64,000 nucleotides of DNA from Paenibacillus sp. JJ-223 (GCF_927798175.1 NZ_CAKMMP010000001.1:434001-498000); one strand, 5' to 3'. Shown: positions 54,223 through 64,000, counted from the first letter of the stretch. The notes: generated from the sequence alone by a model not told the origin. Program-made: numbers and translations.

Positions 54223-55317
54223 CTATTTATCAACTGGGGTCCCAAAACTTGCCGTAACGCTCCCGCCGCCATGAGGACCGTTTGCGATCTGCAGGTCCCC
54301 TTCATGTTTTTCACAAAACACCTTGCAAATATAAAGGCCCAGCCCGCGATGTTCGGTCGCGTCCCACACTTCGCCGCGATAAAAAGGGAGCACAGCCTTG
54401 TGCAGGGCTTCATCCGAGAAACCATGCCCGTCGTCTGAGACGGTAATCTTCATCGTGCTTTTCTGAATGTCATAGTGAACGTTCACTTGGCTGGCTGCGT
54501 ATCGAGCCCCATTGGCCATCATGTTTTCGAAAATTTGCATGACGATATAGGGGTCCACGTTGATTACGGCATGATCATATTCCATGGAAGACACGAAGGT
54601 TTTGCCGAATTGCCTTGCGATTTGTTCGGCACTGTCGTTTAACAAAGTCGTCAACGAGATCGTATCGATCGACTGACGGTGCACCGGGACATCCTCCAGC
54701 TTCTGAATCGAGCTCATAGCCTCCGCATAGCTCTCCAGACGCACGATGTGAAGATTCATGGTATGGATTAGATCCAGCACCTTTTCTTCCGACAATTTCT
54801 TTTCAGGCAGATAGGTGGCGAGGAGCTCGGTGTTTCCTTTCAACACGGACAGCGGCGTTCTCAAGTCATGAGCAAAAATGGCATTGAGTTTCTTGCGTTC
54901 CTCCACCGACCGCCAGAGCGTCTTTACGTTTTTCTCCAATGTGGAGCGCATGTTCTCAAATGCCGCAATCAGCTCGCCCATCTCGTCCCGGCTGTCATAG
55001 GAGATGTGGAAGTCCAGATCGTTTGCCGAAATTTTCTCGGATGCCTGCTTTAACAGCTCCAGCGGACGTTTCAGTTTCCATCTGTAAAATAAGATGGCCA
55101 TGGTGACGATTCCGGCTGCTACGGTAAGCATCACTGCCGCGACGAGGGAGGGCAGCACCCACTCCGATTCTCCGAAACGCAGCCGCAGCTTCTCCGCCCA
55201 GGCAAACTCCAGCGTGATGACGACCAGTACGGCAATGAGCGTGACTACGCATAACAGCATAAAAGATTGCCGTAAGGTAAATCGCCTGAGCAGCAGTGCA
55301 TTCATGAGCTTGGCCAT
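54223..55317 (-). CDS. Sensor histidine kinase
   Basis: This 364-residue kinase has two membrane segments (about residues 15-42 and 60-85) with a very short outer loop, a HAMP domain, a HisKA box NAIFAHDLRTPLSVLKG and an ATPase domain (FENMMANGARYA, HRGLGLYICKVF). The tiny outer loop suggests intramembrane sensing, as in cell-envelope kinases. ATG 55317 overlaps the response-regulator stop and follows GGGGAG. It pairs with the upstream regulator and probably controls the beta-lactamase-like gene behind it. Confidence 0.92.
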   Translation of the reverse strand: MAKLMNALLLRRFTLRQSFMLLCVVTLIAVLVVITLEFAWAEKLRLRFGESEWVLPSLVAAVMLTVAAGIVTMAILFYRWKLKRPLELLKQASEKISANDLDFHISYDSRDEMGELIAAFENMRSTLEKNVKTLWRSVEERKKLNAIFAHDLRTPLSVLKGNTELLATYLPEKKLSEEKVLDLIHTMNLHIVRLESYAEAMSSIQKLEDVPVHRQSIDTISLTTLLNDSAEQIARQFGKTFVSSMEYDHAVINVDPYIVMQIFENMMANGARYAASQVNVHYDIQKSTMKITVSDDGHGFSDEALHKAVLPFYRGEVWDATEHRGLGLYICKVFCEKHEGDLQIANGPHGGGSVTASFGTPVDK

Positions 55318-55976
55318 TTGTATCCTACTCCCCAAACAGTCTCGATTCGGTCAACGCAGCCATGTTCCTTTAATTTAGAACGAATTCGCCGGATATGTTC
55401 CGCGATCACACTGCTGTCTCCCTGGTTGTCCCACCCCCAAATTTTTTCGTATATGCGTTCCTTTTCGAACACGATATTGGGATGTGTGGACAGTAACTCG
55501 ATAATGTCAAACTCTTTTTTCACGAGTGGAATTTGCTTATCTTGGTAGTAAAGCTCCCGGGCTGTATAATCAATGACCAAATCATCGTTAAACCTTACCG
55601 AGGATTTGGTCTGGATTCGCTGTTCTCTGCGCAAATGCGCTTCGACCCTGGCCCCCAGCTCGTGAATGCTGAAAGGTTTCAGGATATAGTCATCGCCGCC
55701 GGCCTGAAATCCGGCTATTTTATCGGCATCTTCAATTCGAGCCGTTAAAAATAAAATCGGGCACGAGATGAAGTCTCGGATTTTCTCGCATAATTGAAGG
55801 CCGTTCTGCTCAGGCATGTTGATATCCAGCAAAACAAGATCGGGTTGTTGTTCCACTTTTCGCAGCGCTTCCCTGCTGTCCTTGGCCGTTAGGACGGAAT
55901 ACCCGTTGATTTCAAAATAATCGGACAGCAGCTTTCGAAGATCTGCTTCATCGTCCACGATCAGTATTTTATGCAT
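55302..55976 (-). CDS. OmpR/VanR-type response regulator
   Basis: This 224-residue regulator has a receiver domain (ILIVDDEADLRKLLSDYF, phospho-Asp in LVLLDINMPEQNGL, Lys in DDYILKPFS) and a winged helix (VKKEFDIIELLSTHPNIVFE, ending HGCVDRIETVWGVGYKW). It is the first gene of the regulator, kinase and serine-hydrolase unit. The layout recalls VanR/VanS-like systems next to D,D-peptidase-type genes, but no van genes are here. Confidence 0.93.
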   Translation of the reverse strand: MHKILIVDDEADLRKLLSDYFEINGYSVLTAKDSREALRKVEQQPDLVLLDINMPEQNGLQLCEKIRDFISCPILFLTARIEDADKIAGFQAGGDDYILKPFSIHELGARVEAHLRREQRIQTKSSVRFNDDLVIDYTARELYYQDKQIPLVKKEFDIIELLSTHPNIVFEKERIYEKIWGWDNQGDSSVIAEHIRRIRSKLKEHGCVDRIETVWGVGYKWPSS

Positions 55977-56075
55977 TCATGCTCAGTCTCCCGTATCCAA
56001 ATATGTAACCCAGCATAGCAAAAATCCACAAAAAATAAAATCTCCATCTCATCGGGGGTACCTGAACTAATAGGG

Positions 56076-56120
56076 AAAAAGACCCGCTCTAACCTCAGCT
56101 TGAGGGTGGCGGGTCTTTGA
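56076..56120. terminator. Terminator after the PAP2 gene
   Basis: AAAGACCCGC pairs with GCGGGTCTTT around a 21-base loop. T-rich tracts occur on both strands; it separates the PAP2 gene from the response-regulator unit. Confidence 0.85.
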
Positions 56121-56140
56121 CTTTTTCTCATTATAAAGTT

Positions 56141-56809
56141 CTATGTCTGAGGTTTGGAATGAAGCAGCGACAGCCGCTCCAAATAACGCTGATAAAACCA
56201 AATGCAGATCGCCAGCCAGCTGCCGCTCAGAAAGTAACCTCCGGCAATATCGCTGGGATAATGCACGCCCAAATAAACTCGGCTCAGGCCGATCGCCAAA
56301 ATTAAGGCCGCACTGACGATGATCATCATCACCCGGCCCGTTGCTGTAGGAATATGCTTCCAGATCAGAAAGGCCAATCCGCCATATAGGCTGAACGCCG
56401 CCATCGAGTGTCCGCTCGGAAAGCTGTATCCGTTCGCTTCTGCAATGCGATGGATGGTTGGTCTGGCACGCTGAAATGCCAGTTTCAACAAGGTGTTCAG
56501 CATTGCTGAACCTGCAATGACCGCGGCCAAAAAAAGAAGTTCCCGCCTGTGTCCCAGGAAAATATACAATACGATCATAAACATGATCGTGATGGTGATG
56601 ACAGGCCGTCCGCTGCCGATCCATGTGAATACCCGCATCCACTTGGTCATGCCGGGTGATTCCATGCCCTGAACCCATCCGATCAGGTTGTCATCAAACC
56701 GGTGGATCTGGTGATCACTGACGGACAAGGCAATCAGTGCAAATACGGTAAGGCTTAATGCTGCAATGAGCAGCGGGAAGGAGAAGGTCTTTTTCTCATG
56801 CTGTGCCAA
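56141..56809 (-). CDS. PAP2-family phosphatase
   Basis: This 222-residue membrane protein has six predicted segments and the three phosphatase motifs: KLAFQRARP, the PSGH in YSFPSGHSMAAF, and SRVYLGVHYPSD with its catalytic histidine. It should dephosphorylate a membrane lipid such as undecaprenyl pyrophosphate or phosphatidic acid; the window also encodes uppP. A TTG at 56827 is contained in the GGAGG ribosome site, so I prefer the in-frame TTG at 56809. Confidence 0.9.
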   Translation of the reverse strand: MAQHEKKTFSFPLLIAALSLTVFALIALSVSDHQIHRFDDNLIGWVQGMESPGMTKWMRVFTWIGSGRPVITITIMFMIVLYIFLGHRRELLFLAAVIAGSAMLNTLLKLAFQRARPTIHRIAEANGYSFPSGHSMAAFSLYGGLAFLIWKHIPTATGRVMMIIVSAALILAIGLSRVYLGVHYPSDIAGGYFLSGSWLAICIWFYQRYLERLSLLHSKPQT

Positions 56810-57037
56810 AATGTTGGGAACCTCCAAGATGCCTGAATTTCATAGGTCGAGCCGGCCATATGATATTTGTATTATGCTATAATTTTACAATAAATATTGC
56901 TTGAGTAAATGTTAGCCCTGTGTCTCCATACACAGATGACTCTGGCTAAAACGGAAAGCGGTTTCTTTTTTGCGTGTTTGCGTTTACAATTTAAGCGGAA
57001 CGCAAGTGGAGAGACCTCTAAGGAAGTGAAGACGAAT

Positions 57038-58045
57038 ATGAAAAAAACGCTGCTGGTTTATATTTTGCTCATCTCGGCTTTTGCGCTGTATGTGTTCAGG
57101 TACGAATACGCAAGCGAAGCGAATGGCTCATGGGAAGACAGGGGACTGCGCGGAGATATCGGTGAAACTTACATCATGATCACGTTCCAGTCCGGCTTGG
57201 AATATTGGAAAAGTGTGCTCAAAGGCTTCGAGGATGCCGGGGATGCCCTCGGGGTAACCGTGGAATACCGGGGAGCTACGCGGTATGATCCGAAGGAACA
57301 GACCACAGTCATCGAGCAGGCGATTGCACGAAAACCGGCAGGCATCGCCATTTCCGCCATTGACCCGCAATCGCTGATTCCCGTCATAAACAAGGCGTTG
57401 GACGCGGGTATCCCGGTCGTTTTGTTTGATGCGGACGCACCGGACAGCAGGGCCTATTCTTTTCTCGGTACGGACAATTACCAGGCAGGGGTGACTGCTG
57501 CGGACAAAATGGCCGAGCTTCTGGGCCGGGAGGGAGAAGTCGCCGTTCTGACCATGCCGGGCCAGCAAAATCATGAAGAACGAACACAGGGGTTCCGCGA
57601 TACGATCCGTGACCGGTACCCTTCCATGAAGGTCGTTGAAGTTGCCGATGGACACGGAGATGTAATGAAATCAAAAGATGAAGCGCTCAGAATGATGAAG
57701 GCGTATCCGAAGCTCGGCGGAATTTTTGTAACCGAGGCGACGGGAGCGGCAGGCGTAGGCGAAGCGGTTCAGAATGCAAATGCGGGACATCCGCTCCAAA
57801 TCATCTCCTTTGATACGAATAAGGCTACGCTGGATATGATCAAGAGCGGCACCATCTCTGCAACGATCGCACAAGGAACCTGGAACATGGGATATTGGTC
57901 CCTTCAATATCTGTTTCATTTGCACCATCAATTGACCGTGCCCGCACCGTCCTCTTCCGATGAGAACGCACCGCTGCCTGTTAGGGTAGACACCGGAATC
58001 TCTGTGGTGACACGTTCGAATGTAGATGATTACTATGCCAAATAA
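57038..58045 (+). CDS. Membrane-anchored sugar-binding protein, probable sensor subunit
   Basis: This 335-residue protein has an N-terminal membrane segment (LLVYILLISAFALYVFRYEY) without a lipobox cysteine and a Peripla_BP_4 domain (residues about 45-325) resembling ribose/galactose-binding proteins: SGLEYWKSVLKGFEDAG, AISAIDPQSLIPVI, VVLFDADAPDSRAYSFLG. It overlaps a YesM-type kinase by 20 bases. It resembles the XylFII/LytS arrangement, where an anchored binding protein serves a histidine kinase as the sugar receptor. AAGGAAG precedes ATG 57038. Confidence 0.85.
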   Translation: MKKTLLVYILLISAFALYVFRYEYASEANGSWEDRGLRGDIGETYIMITFQSGLEYWKSVLKGFEDAGDALGVTVEYRGATRYDPKEQTTVIEQAIARKPAGIAISAIDPQSLIPVINKALDAGIPVVLFDADAPDSRAYSFLGTDNYQAGVTAADKMAELLGREGEVAVLTMPGQQNHEERTQGFRDTIRDRYPSMKVVEVADGHGDVMKSKDEALRMMKAYPKLGGIFVTEATGAAGVGEAVQNANAGHPLQIISFDTNKATLDMIKSGTISATIAQGTWNMGYWSLQYLFHLHHQLTVPAPSSSDENAPLPVRVDTGISVVTRSNVDDYYAK

Positions 58046-59990
58046 AAATAATAATCGGTCAACTATGTCCCTCAGCTGGAGGAAAATCCGTTTCCGCATG
58101 AAGGGCGGATTGCAGCGGCTCCGCTTGCGTAATATGCCGCTGCGTTATCAGCTGATGCTGCTCTTTTTGCTCTTTGCCATCGTTCCTTCGGTGGGACTCG
58201 GGCTGCTGGTGAACTGGACGGTGGAACGGATTGTCGAACGACAGGTTGAAGGGCACACGATGCAGCTGATCGGCAAAGTCAATGAAGCGCTTGACAGCAA
58301 GATGGAGAATTTGCAGAATATGACCTATCTGATCGCTTTTGATCCGGATATCCGTGCTTTTATGGAAGGGAAAACGGATTTTGACGGCCATACAGGCACA
58401 GCTGTACCTTATAACGATCTGAACCGGGCCAAAGATCAGGATCAGCTTTATGGAATCAAGCAATATTTGCAGGGCTTCACGACATTGTACCCGGAAATCG
58501 CAGGGATCGTGCTCGTTAACCGAAACGGAGATTACATCAGCAATGAGATGTATCCGAAAACCAATCAAAGCCTGGTTCAGGAGGAATGGTACCAAAGCGC
58601 GGCCGGGAATGCCGGCATTTTTACCGTTCTGGGCCAACCGAGACATCGTAACATCACGACGCATGTCCGGTATAAAGACAGTGAAATTGTGTCCGTCGCA
58701 CGTTCCATCACGGATGAATCATCGGGACGCGTGCTCGGTGTCATTATGATTGATCTCAAGCTGCGTACCGTCTCACAGGCCGCCAGGGATGTAACGCTGG
58801 GGAAATCCGGATATGTCATGGTGACCGATGCAGAAGGGCGAAGCGTCTATATGCCGGACAATCCACTCGTTGAGCAGATTCCACCCGCGTGGTTCACATC
58901 GGGAGATAGCGGAACATTTAACGCAGAAGCAGAAGGGAAGGAATTGTTATTCATGTACCAGTCTTCCGCGTTTACGGGATGGAGAACCGTAGGGGTGTTC
59001 CCGGCCAAGGAATCGACGGCGGAAGTCCGCCAGATCCAGTTTTACGTGGTCAGTTTTGTTTTCGTGGTCTGTCTCTTTGGCCTGAGCGCTTCCCTGCGAT
59101 TTTCCAATTCCATCGCTCAGCCTATTTTCCGGTTGATGTCTTATATGCGCAGAGCGGAAACGGGAAATCTCAGATCCGGCCGCTGGAGCGATCGTGCCGA
59201 TGAAATCGGCATGCTCGGCAGAAGCTTCAACCGAATGCTGGTGCAAATCCAGCAGCTCATGTCCCTTAATGAACTGCGGGAGCGGCAGAAACGGGATGCG
59301 GAAATGCGAAGCCTGCAGGAGCATATCAAACCTCATTTTTTATATAACACCTTGGATACGATTCATTGGATGGCACAGAGGAAAGGCGTAGACGATGTAT
59401 CCGAGATGGTGGGTGCCCTCTCCAGACTGTTTCGGATCGGGCTCAGCAAAGGCAATGATTTCATTCCTCTGCGTTCCGAGATTGAACATATATCCAGCTA
59501 TCTGCAGATTCAACAGACCCGGTACCGGAACCGGCTTCAATGTGAGTTGGTGATTCCCGAGGACCTAAAGGAGCTGTTCGTGCTTAAGCTGGTGCTGCAG
59601 CCCATAGTGGAAAATGCCATTTATCACGGGATTAAGGGGAGACGAGGGCCGGGTAACATTCGGATCGAAGCTAAAGTAAAAGACGACAAGCTGTTGCTTA
59701 CGGTACAGGACGATGGCGCCGGGATGACAGGCGAGCGGCTGCACGAGATGACTCGTCTCCTCAGCACACCCCTGGAGAGCATGGAAATACAGGAAGCCGG
59801 CCAGGGTGGCAAAAGTTATGGCATGCTGAATGTACAGGCACGTCTGCGGCTTTCTTTTGGCGAAGAATACGGAATCAGCCTGGATAGTCAGGAAGGTGAA
59901 GGGACCTGCGTGACCATCACTCAGCCGTTAATGAAGGAACTACCACAAGCATTGCAATTCGATATTGAAGGAAGGCGGGAGAGTCAATGA
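58026..59990 (+). CDS. YesM-type sensor histidine kinase
   Basis: This 654-residue kinase has a basic N-terminus, a membrane segment (LMLLFLLFAIVPSVGLGLLV), a large extracellular Cache domain, a second segment (FYVVSFVFVVCLFGLSASLR), a HAMP domain, the His_kinase box LQEHIKPHFLYNTLD and an ATPase domain (LVLQPIVENAIYHGIKG). It should phosphorylate the AraC-type regulator that follows. The start lies inside the binding-protein gene; ATG 58026 or 58035 is possible, and no strong ribosome site is seen, so translation is probably coupled. Confidence 0.93.
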   Translation: MITMPNKNNNRSTMSLSWRKIRFRMKGGLQRLRLRNMPLRYQLMLLFLLFAIVPSVGLGLLVNWTVERIVERQVEGHTMQLIGKVNEALDSKMENLQNMTYLIAFDPDIRAFMEGKTDFDGHTGTAVPYNDLNRAKDQDQLYGIKQYLQGFTTLYPEIAGIVLVNRNGDYISNEMYPKTNQSLVQEEWYQSAAGNAGIFTVLGQPRHRNITTHVRYKDSEIVSVARSITDESSGRVLGVIMIDLKLRTVSQAARDVTLGKSGYVMVTDAEGRSVYMPDNPLVEQIPPAWFTSGDSGTFNAEAEGKELLFMYQSSAFTGWRTVGVFPAKESTAEVRQIQFYVVSFVFVVCLFGLSASLRFSNSIAQPIFRLMSYMRRAETGNLRSGRWSDRADEIGMLGRSFNRMLVQIQQLMSLNELRERQKRDAEMRSLQEHIKPHFLYNTLDTIHWMAQRKGVDDVSEMVGALSRLFRIGLSKGNDFIPLRSEIEHISSYLQIQQTRYRNRLQCELVIPEDLKELFVLKLVLQPIVENAIYHGIKGRRGPGNIRIEAKVKDDKLLLTVQDDGAGMTGERLHEMTRLLSTPLESMEIQEAGQGGKSYGMLNVQARLRLSFGEEYGISLDSQEGEGTCVTITQPLMKELPQALQFDIEGRRESQ

Positions 59991-61300
59991 AGAGAGCAAC
60001 CATGCAAGCAGCTTGGACAGAATTGGAGAGTGCGGCAGTTTCTGTGGCGGGAGTCCAGACATTGCAGACTTCAGGGCGCTACCAAGTTCTGATTGCAGAT
60101 GACGAACCGATCATTCGCGAAGGCATACGGGATGCCATTGATTGGGATCGGCTGGGCATGGAGGTTGCCGGTGAAGCGGAAGACGGTGAAGAAGCGCTGG
60201 AGCTGGCTGTCCAGCTCGGTATCGATATCATCCTTGTGGATATGAATATGCCATTTCTGAACGGGATTGATCTGATCCGCCGCCTTCAGGACGAATGTCC
60301 GGGCTGCCGCTGTCTGATCATCTCCGGTCATGATGAGTTTGCTTATGCCCAGGAGGCCGTGCGACTTGGCGTGGAGGATTACATCCTAAAGCCGGTAGAT
60401 GCGGAGCGGCTGCATGCTGCGCTCGAGCGTTTGTATCGGCGGATGGACGAAGAACGCAAGCGGACCGCTTACGTTAAGCAGGCTGCGGATCAGATCGAAC
60501 GCAATATTCCGCTTTTGCGTCAGCGTTTTTGTCTGGAGTGGCTGGAAGGGCTTGCGGAAGGAAAAGATCTGACAGAGCAGCTGGCGTTCCTGCGTCTGCC
60601 ATCCGATCCGCCCGTGCAGCTCGGGATCGTCCGCTGGCCTGCGGCCGAAGCCCGTCAGTCCCTTATGCGGGAGAATGACCGCCAATTGTTTCTTTTTGCC
60701 GTGGAGAATATTATCGGCGAACTGCTGGGAGAACTTCCGCATGTCCTGTTCAGGGACCCGAATGGGTTAATCGGCTTTTGCTTGTGGCAGGCGGCTCCGG
60801 AAGAGCTGGATTGCATCATTGAACAGCAGATCGGTTCCTGCCTCAATATCGCCGTTCATGCCCGTGTGGTGCAAAATACAGGTACATTAGAAGAGGCCCC
60901 GAATGCTTACCGGCTATGCCGGGAACTTGTTTATGGGGAAGCCCGATTGTCTCCGCTGGTGCGCAGGGCTCGGCAGATCATCAATGAGGAGTACGCGGAT
61001 CGGGAACTGACGCTTGAATCGCTCGCTGCCCGCTTGCAAGTCTCCTCGGTATATCTCAGCCGGGTGCTCAAGAAAGAGCTGAACGATACTTTCGTAACCC
61101 TGGTCACGCATGCCCGCATCCGTAAAGCGGTGCAGCTGCTGGATTCCACGACGATGCCCATCCACAGCATTGCAGAACGGGTCGGTTACGACACCCAGCA
61201 TTATTTCAGCACGGCGTTTAAGAAAAAGATGGGGATCTCGCCTGCGCAGTACCGAAAAGACGGGGGCACAGGGCACAGTGCCTCCGCGGACCTGGTATAA
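59987..61300 (+). CDS. YesN-type response regulator with AraC domain
   Basis: This 437-residue regulator begins with about 30 atypical residues, then a receiver domain (VLIADDEPIIREGIRDAIDW, phospho-Asp in IDIILVDMNMPFLNG, Lys in YILKPVD), a linker, and a C-terminal AraC double HTH (LTLESLAARLQVSSVYLSRV, later AERVGYDTQHYFSTAFKK). Its ATG overlaps the kinase stop (ATGA). Such pairs usually activate a neighbouring sugar transporter, here the ChvE-like/MmsA-like genes. A possible alternative start after residue 30 would give the usual length. Confidence 0.93.
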   Translation: MKRATMQAAWTELESAAVSVAGVQTLQTSGRYQVLIADDEPIIREGIRDAIDWDRLGMEVAGEAEDGEEALELAVQLGIDIILVDMNMPFLNGIDLIRRLQDECPGCRCLIISGHDEFAYAQEAVRLGVEDYILKPVDAERLHAALERLYRRMDEERKRTAYVKQAADQIERNIPLLRQRFCLEWLEGLAEGKDLTEQLAFLRLPSDPPVQLGIVRWPAAEARQSLMRENDRQLFLFAVENIIGELLGELPHVLFRDPNGLIGFCLWQAAPEELDCIIEQQIGSCLNIAVHARVVQNTGTLEEAPNAYRLCRELVYGEARLSPLVRRARQIINEEYADRELTLESLAARLQVSSVYLSRVLKKELNDTFVTLVTHARIRKAVQLLDSTTMPIHSIAERVGYDTQHYFSTAFKKKMGISPAQYRKDGGTGHSASADLV

Positions 61301-61348
61301 CATCAAGCGGACCAGGAATAACATCACCGGACATGGACAAGGGCAACG

Positions 61349-61387
61349 GAGTTGTTCTGCTTCTGCGAAGCGGATCAGCTCTTTTTT
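61349..61387 (+). terminator. Terminator after the YesN-type gene
   Basis: GAG...GCTTC pairs with GAAGC...CTC (with G-U pairs between) followed by seven T. The remaining gap to 61625 should carry the promoter of the transporter unit; a CATAAT at about 61507 could be the -10. Confidence 0.7.
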
Positions 61388-61625
61388 TATACCCGGTGGA
61401 TGAACGATACTCGAGGCAAGGGATTCAGCATCTTAACTTCTACAGGTTATACAAAAGTTAAAATATTATAAAAAAGGTTCAAAAGCTGCAAAGACGGTCT
61501 CGACGTCATAATGCTACGATTGGATCAGGCGAAAACAGAAAGCAGTATGGGTCACTTCGAACGTTGTAAGCGTTATCTTATGATTCGTTCACGATCCGCA
61601 TGATTTGAGGAAAGGGGAACTTGAT

Positions 61626-62711
61626 ATGAAAAAAGGAGCAGTGATGATCTGGCTTCTGGTGATGACCCTGATGCTGTCGGCTTGCAATCTGGCTGAGAGT
61701 GGGGCAGGCAGCAAGGAAAAAGGATATGTCGGCATCTCCATGCCAACCAAATCCTCCGAGCGATGGGTCGGCGACGGAGAGAACATGGTCCGTTTGTTTC
61801 AGGAACAGGGGTATAAAACGGATCTGCAATACGCTGAGGACGTGGTCGAAAATCAGATTTCACAGATTGAGAACATGATCACCAAAGGAGTGGATGTGAT
61901 GGTGATTGCATCCGTGGATGGCAATACGCTGACGGATGTGATCAAGAAGGCTCACGATGAAGGCATTCAAGTCATATCCTACGACCGTCTGATTCGCAAC
62001 ACGCCCTATTTAACGTACTACGCGACGTTCGACAACTTTAAGGTGGGCGTGCTCCAGGCTTCTTACATTGAGCAGAAGCTGGGCCTCAAGGAAGGCAAGG
62101 GCCCGTTCAACATTGAGCTGTTTGGCGGCTCGCCCGACGATAACAATGCGTATTTCTTCTTTGACGGTGCGATGTCTGTGCTGAAGCCGTATATCGATTC
62201 CGGCAAGCTTGTCGTGCGGAGCAACCAAACCACGATGGCGCAGATCGCGACCTTGCGCTGGGATGGAGCATTGGCTCAATCGAGGATGGATAACCTGCTC
62301 AGCGCCTATTATTCGGGAGATCACCTGGATGCGGTCTTGTCCCCGTACGACGGAATCAGCATTGGCATTATCTCGTCGCTAAAAGGCGTCGGATACGGAT
62401 CAAAGAGTAAACCTTTGCCCGTCATTACGGGTCAGGACGCGGAGCTGGCCTCGATCAAATCCATTGTTGCCGGAGAGCAGACGCAGACGGTATTCAAGGA
62501 TACTCGCAAGCTGGCGGAACAAACGGTAGAGATGGCCAATAGCATTTTGCAAGGAAAACAAGCGGAAGTGAATGACGAAAAGTCATATAACAACGGAATT
62601 AAGATCGTACCAGCCTATTTGCTGGATCCGATTTCAGTGGATCGCACAAACGTGGAGAAGGACATTGTAGGCACCGGATATTACACCAAAGAAGAAATTG
62701 GATTGAAATAA
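61626..62711 (+). CDS. chvE: ChvE-like multiple-sugar-binding lipoprotein
   Basis: This 361-residue lipoprotein has a signal peptide with lipobox MLSAC and a Peripla_BP_4 domain: [59 protein letters not shown]. The last two are characteristic of ChvE, the binding protein of multiple-monosaccharide ABC importers (xylose, glucose, arabinose, galactose). AAAGGGGA precedes ATG 61626. It delivers sugar to the importer whose ATPase gene follows. The upstream sensory system probably controls its expression. Confidence 0.9.
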   Translation: MKKGAVMIWLLVMTLMLSACNLAESGAGSKEKGYVGISMPTKSSERWVGDGENMVRLFQEQGYKTDLQYAEDVVENQISQIENMITKGVDVMVIASVDGNTLTDVIKKAHDEGIQVISYDRLIRNTPYLTYYATFDNFKVGVLQASYIEQKLGLKEGKGPFNIELFGGSPDDNNAYFFFDGAMSVLKPYIDSGKLVVRSNQTTMAQIATLRWDGALAQSRMDNLLSAYYSGDHLDAVLSPYDGISIGIISSLKGVGYGSKSKPLPVITGQDAELASIKSIVAGEQTQTVFKDTRKLAEQTVEMANSILQGKQAEVNDEKSYNNGIKIVPAYLLDPISVDRTNVEKDIVGTGYYTKEEIGLK

Positions 62712-62732
62712 TAATGGAAAGGAGCAAATCCC

Positions 62733-64000
62733 ATGACCGGAATCATATTGGAAATGAAGGGCATTACCAAAACCTTTCCTGGGGTCAAAGCACTGGAGAA
62801 CGTCAATCTCAAGGTCCGGGAAGGCGAAATTCATTCGCTGTGCGGTGAGAACGGTGCAGGAAAATCCACGCTGATGAAAGTGCTTAGCGGTGTATATCCA
62901 CATGGAACGTACGAAGGGGATATTTTGTTTCAGGGCAAAACATGCGAGTTCAAAAATATCAAGCAGAGCGAGGATCTGGGGATCGTCATTATCCATCAGG
63001 AGCTCGCGCTGATCCCTTACCTGTCCATCGCGGAGAACATCTTTCTGGGCAATGAACGTGCCAGCAAAGGCATCATTGACTGGAAAGAAACGTTGGTCGG
63101 TACACGTGAATTGCTCTCCAAAGTGGGGCTCAGCGAAAATCCGAACACGCTTGTATCCAACATCGGCGTGGGTAAACAGCAGCTGGTCGAAATTGCAAAA
63201 GCACTCTCCAAAAAGGTTCGTCTGCTCATTCTGGATGAACCAACGGCAGCGCTTAATGAAGATGATAGCGAAAATCTGCTCCAATTAATGCTGGAATTCA
63301 AAAAGCAGGGAATTGCGTGTATCCTGATTTCCCACAAGCTGAATGAAGTGTCCAAGGTATCGGACTCCGTTACGATATTGCGGGACGGCAAGACGATCGA
63401 GACGCTGGACATGAGAAAGGATAACGTCACCGAAGACCGGATTATCAGCGGAATGGTGGGCCGTGATCTGACAAGCCGCTACCCGGAACGTCATGCCAAT
63501 ATCGGTAAAGTCATATTGGAAGTGAAGGACTGGACCGTTTATCACGAGCATCATGCCGAACGCAAGGTGCTGGATCAGGTCAACATGAACATCCGGCGTG
63601 GCGAGATCGTGGGCATTGCCGGTCTGATGGGGGCGGGACGTACGGAGCTGGCCATGAGCATCTTCGGTAAATCTTATGGACGCAACATATCGGGCCAGCT
63701 GATCAAGGATGGCAAACCGATTCAGAACAACAGCGTAACGGAGGCGATTCAAAATGGTTTTGCCTACGTGACGGAGGATCGGAAGGAATACGGGCTCATT
63801 CTTATGGATGATATCAAACGCAATATCTCACTGACCGGTCTGAGCAAGCTGACCAAAAATGCAGTTGTGAACGAACGTGAAGAAGTGCTGGTTGCCGAAG
63901 AAATGAAGAAAAGCATGAATATCAAAGCACCGAGCATTTTGCAGAAAACCGGAAACCTGAGCGGTGGCAATCAGCAGAAAGTGGTGCTAAGCAAATGGAT
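62733..64000 (+). CDS. mmsA: Multiple-sugar ABC transporter ATP-binding protein (3' cut by window end)
   Basis: The frame starts at ATG 62733, nine bases after GGAAAGGAGC, and remains open to the window end, giving about 422 of an expected 510 residues. The first ATPase half has Walker [11 protein letters not shown], signature-region [18 protein letters not shown] and Walker [12 protein letters not shown]. The second half begins near residue 260 ([19 protein letters not shown]) and includes the [14 protein letters not shown] signature at the edge. This is the tandem-ATPase form of MmsA/GguA/XylG, energising the ChvE-dependent importer; the permease gene should follow outside the window. Confidence 0.92.
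   Translation, partial: MTGIILEMKGITKTFPGVKALENVNLKVREGEIHSLCGENGAGKSTLMKVLSGVYPHGTYEGDILFQGKTCEFKNIKQSEDLGIVIIHQELALIPYLSIAENIFLGNERASKGIIDWKETLVGTRELLSKVGLSENPNTLVSNIGVGKQQLVEIAKALSKKVRLLILDEPTAALNEDDSENLLQLMLEFKKQGIACILISHKLNEVSKVSDSVTILRDGKTIETLDMRKDNVTEDRIISGMVGRDLTSRYPERHANIGKVILEVKDWTVYHEHHAERKVLDQVNMNIRRGEIVGIAGLMGAGRTELAMSIFGKSYGRNISGQLIKDGKPIQNNSVTEAIQNGFAYVTEDRKEYGLILMDDIKRNISLTGLSKLTKNAVVNEREEVLVAEEMKKSMNIKAPSILQKTGNLSGGNQQKVVLSKW

Overview
The window looks like chromosomal DNA of a low-to-mid GC, Gram-positive, spore-former-type bacterium, most likely Paenibacillus. This rests on gene content: several two-component systems including a YesM/YesN-type pair, a class III fructose-1,6-bisphosphatase, LytR-CpsA-Psr and OatA-like envelope genes, a GH51 arabinofuranosidase, strong AGGAGG ribosome sites and frequent TTG/GTG starts. 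No phage, IS transposase, CRISPR array, rRNA or tRNA gene was recognised. It reads as an ordinary but regulator-rich accessory region with many small transcription units, most closed by clear stem-loop terminators.

Layout. 1-2700: tail of a glucuronide-type GPH symporter, a 234 bp inverted-repeat element, beta-glucuronidase uidA and a decayed KDPG aldolase remnant. 2800-9300: acetyltransferase, MarR regulator, zinc-type dehydrogenase with an MFS permease, and a chemotaxis receptor. 9300-13300: decayed gene plus TPR protein, an ECF sigma/anti-sigma pair, and a TetR regulator with two HTH domains beside a broken hydrolase. 13700-19700: fbp, second copy of the inverted-repeat element, remnants of an MFS and a Crp/Fnr gene around an aldo/keto reductase, two acetyltransferases and a ClbS/DfsB protein. 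19700-27100: diguanylate cyclase, uppP, an ArsR/flavin oxidoreductase/MFS regulon with three matching operators, and a LysR/MetX-like divergent pair. 27200-30800: GH51 arabinofuranosidase divergent from a long ArsR regulator with shared operators, then a PUA/EVE-like orphan.

30600-36700: an ABC exporter divergent from a NarL-type two-component system, then an L,D-transpeptidase. 37200-39100: a TetR/hydrolase divergent pair with twin operators. 39200-46500: an envelope block with an OmpR-type system and lipoprotein, an OatA-like acyltransferase, a free SGNH paralogue, an LCP protein and a 48-residue protein. 46600-56800: a hydrolase-DUF3237 fusion, tandem stem-loop repeats, a DUF418-type acyltransferase, a MalT-like regulator, a DUF4386 protein, an operon of two-component system plus beta-lactamase-like hydrolase, and a PAP2 phosphatase. 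57000-64000: a sugar-sensing and uptake locus (anchored sugar-binding protein, YesM kinase, YesN regulator, ChvE-like binding protein, MmsA-like ATPase cut by the window end).

Main observations: (1) the promoters of two membrane acyltransferase genes 6.8 kb apart share a nearly identical block of four 11 bp repeats at the same distance from the -10, an architecture like Bacillus PhoP sites; (2) a 231-234 bp inverted-repeat element is present twice; (3) an 82 bp stem-loop is present twice in tandem plus a diverged third copy; (4) several single-regulator regulons have matched operators; (5) at least five genes have been broken, mostly by internal deletions.
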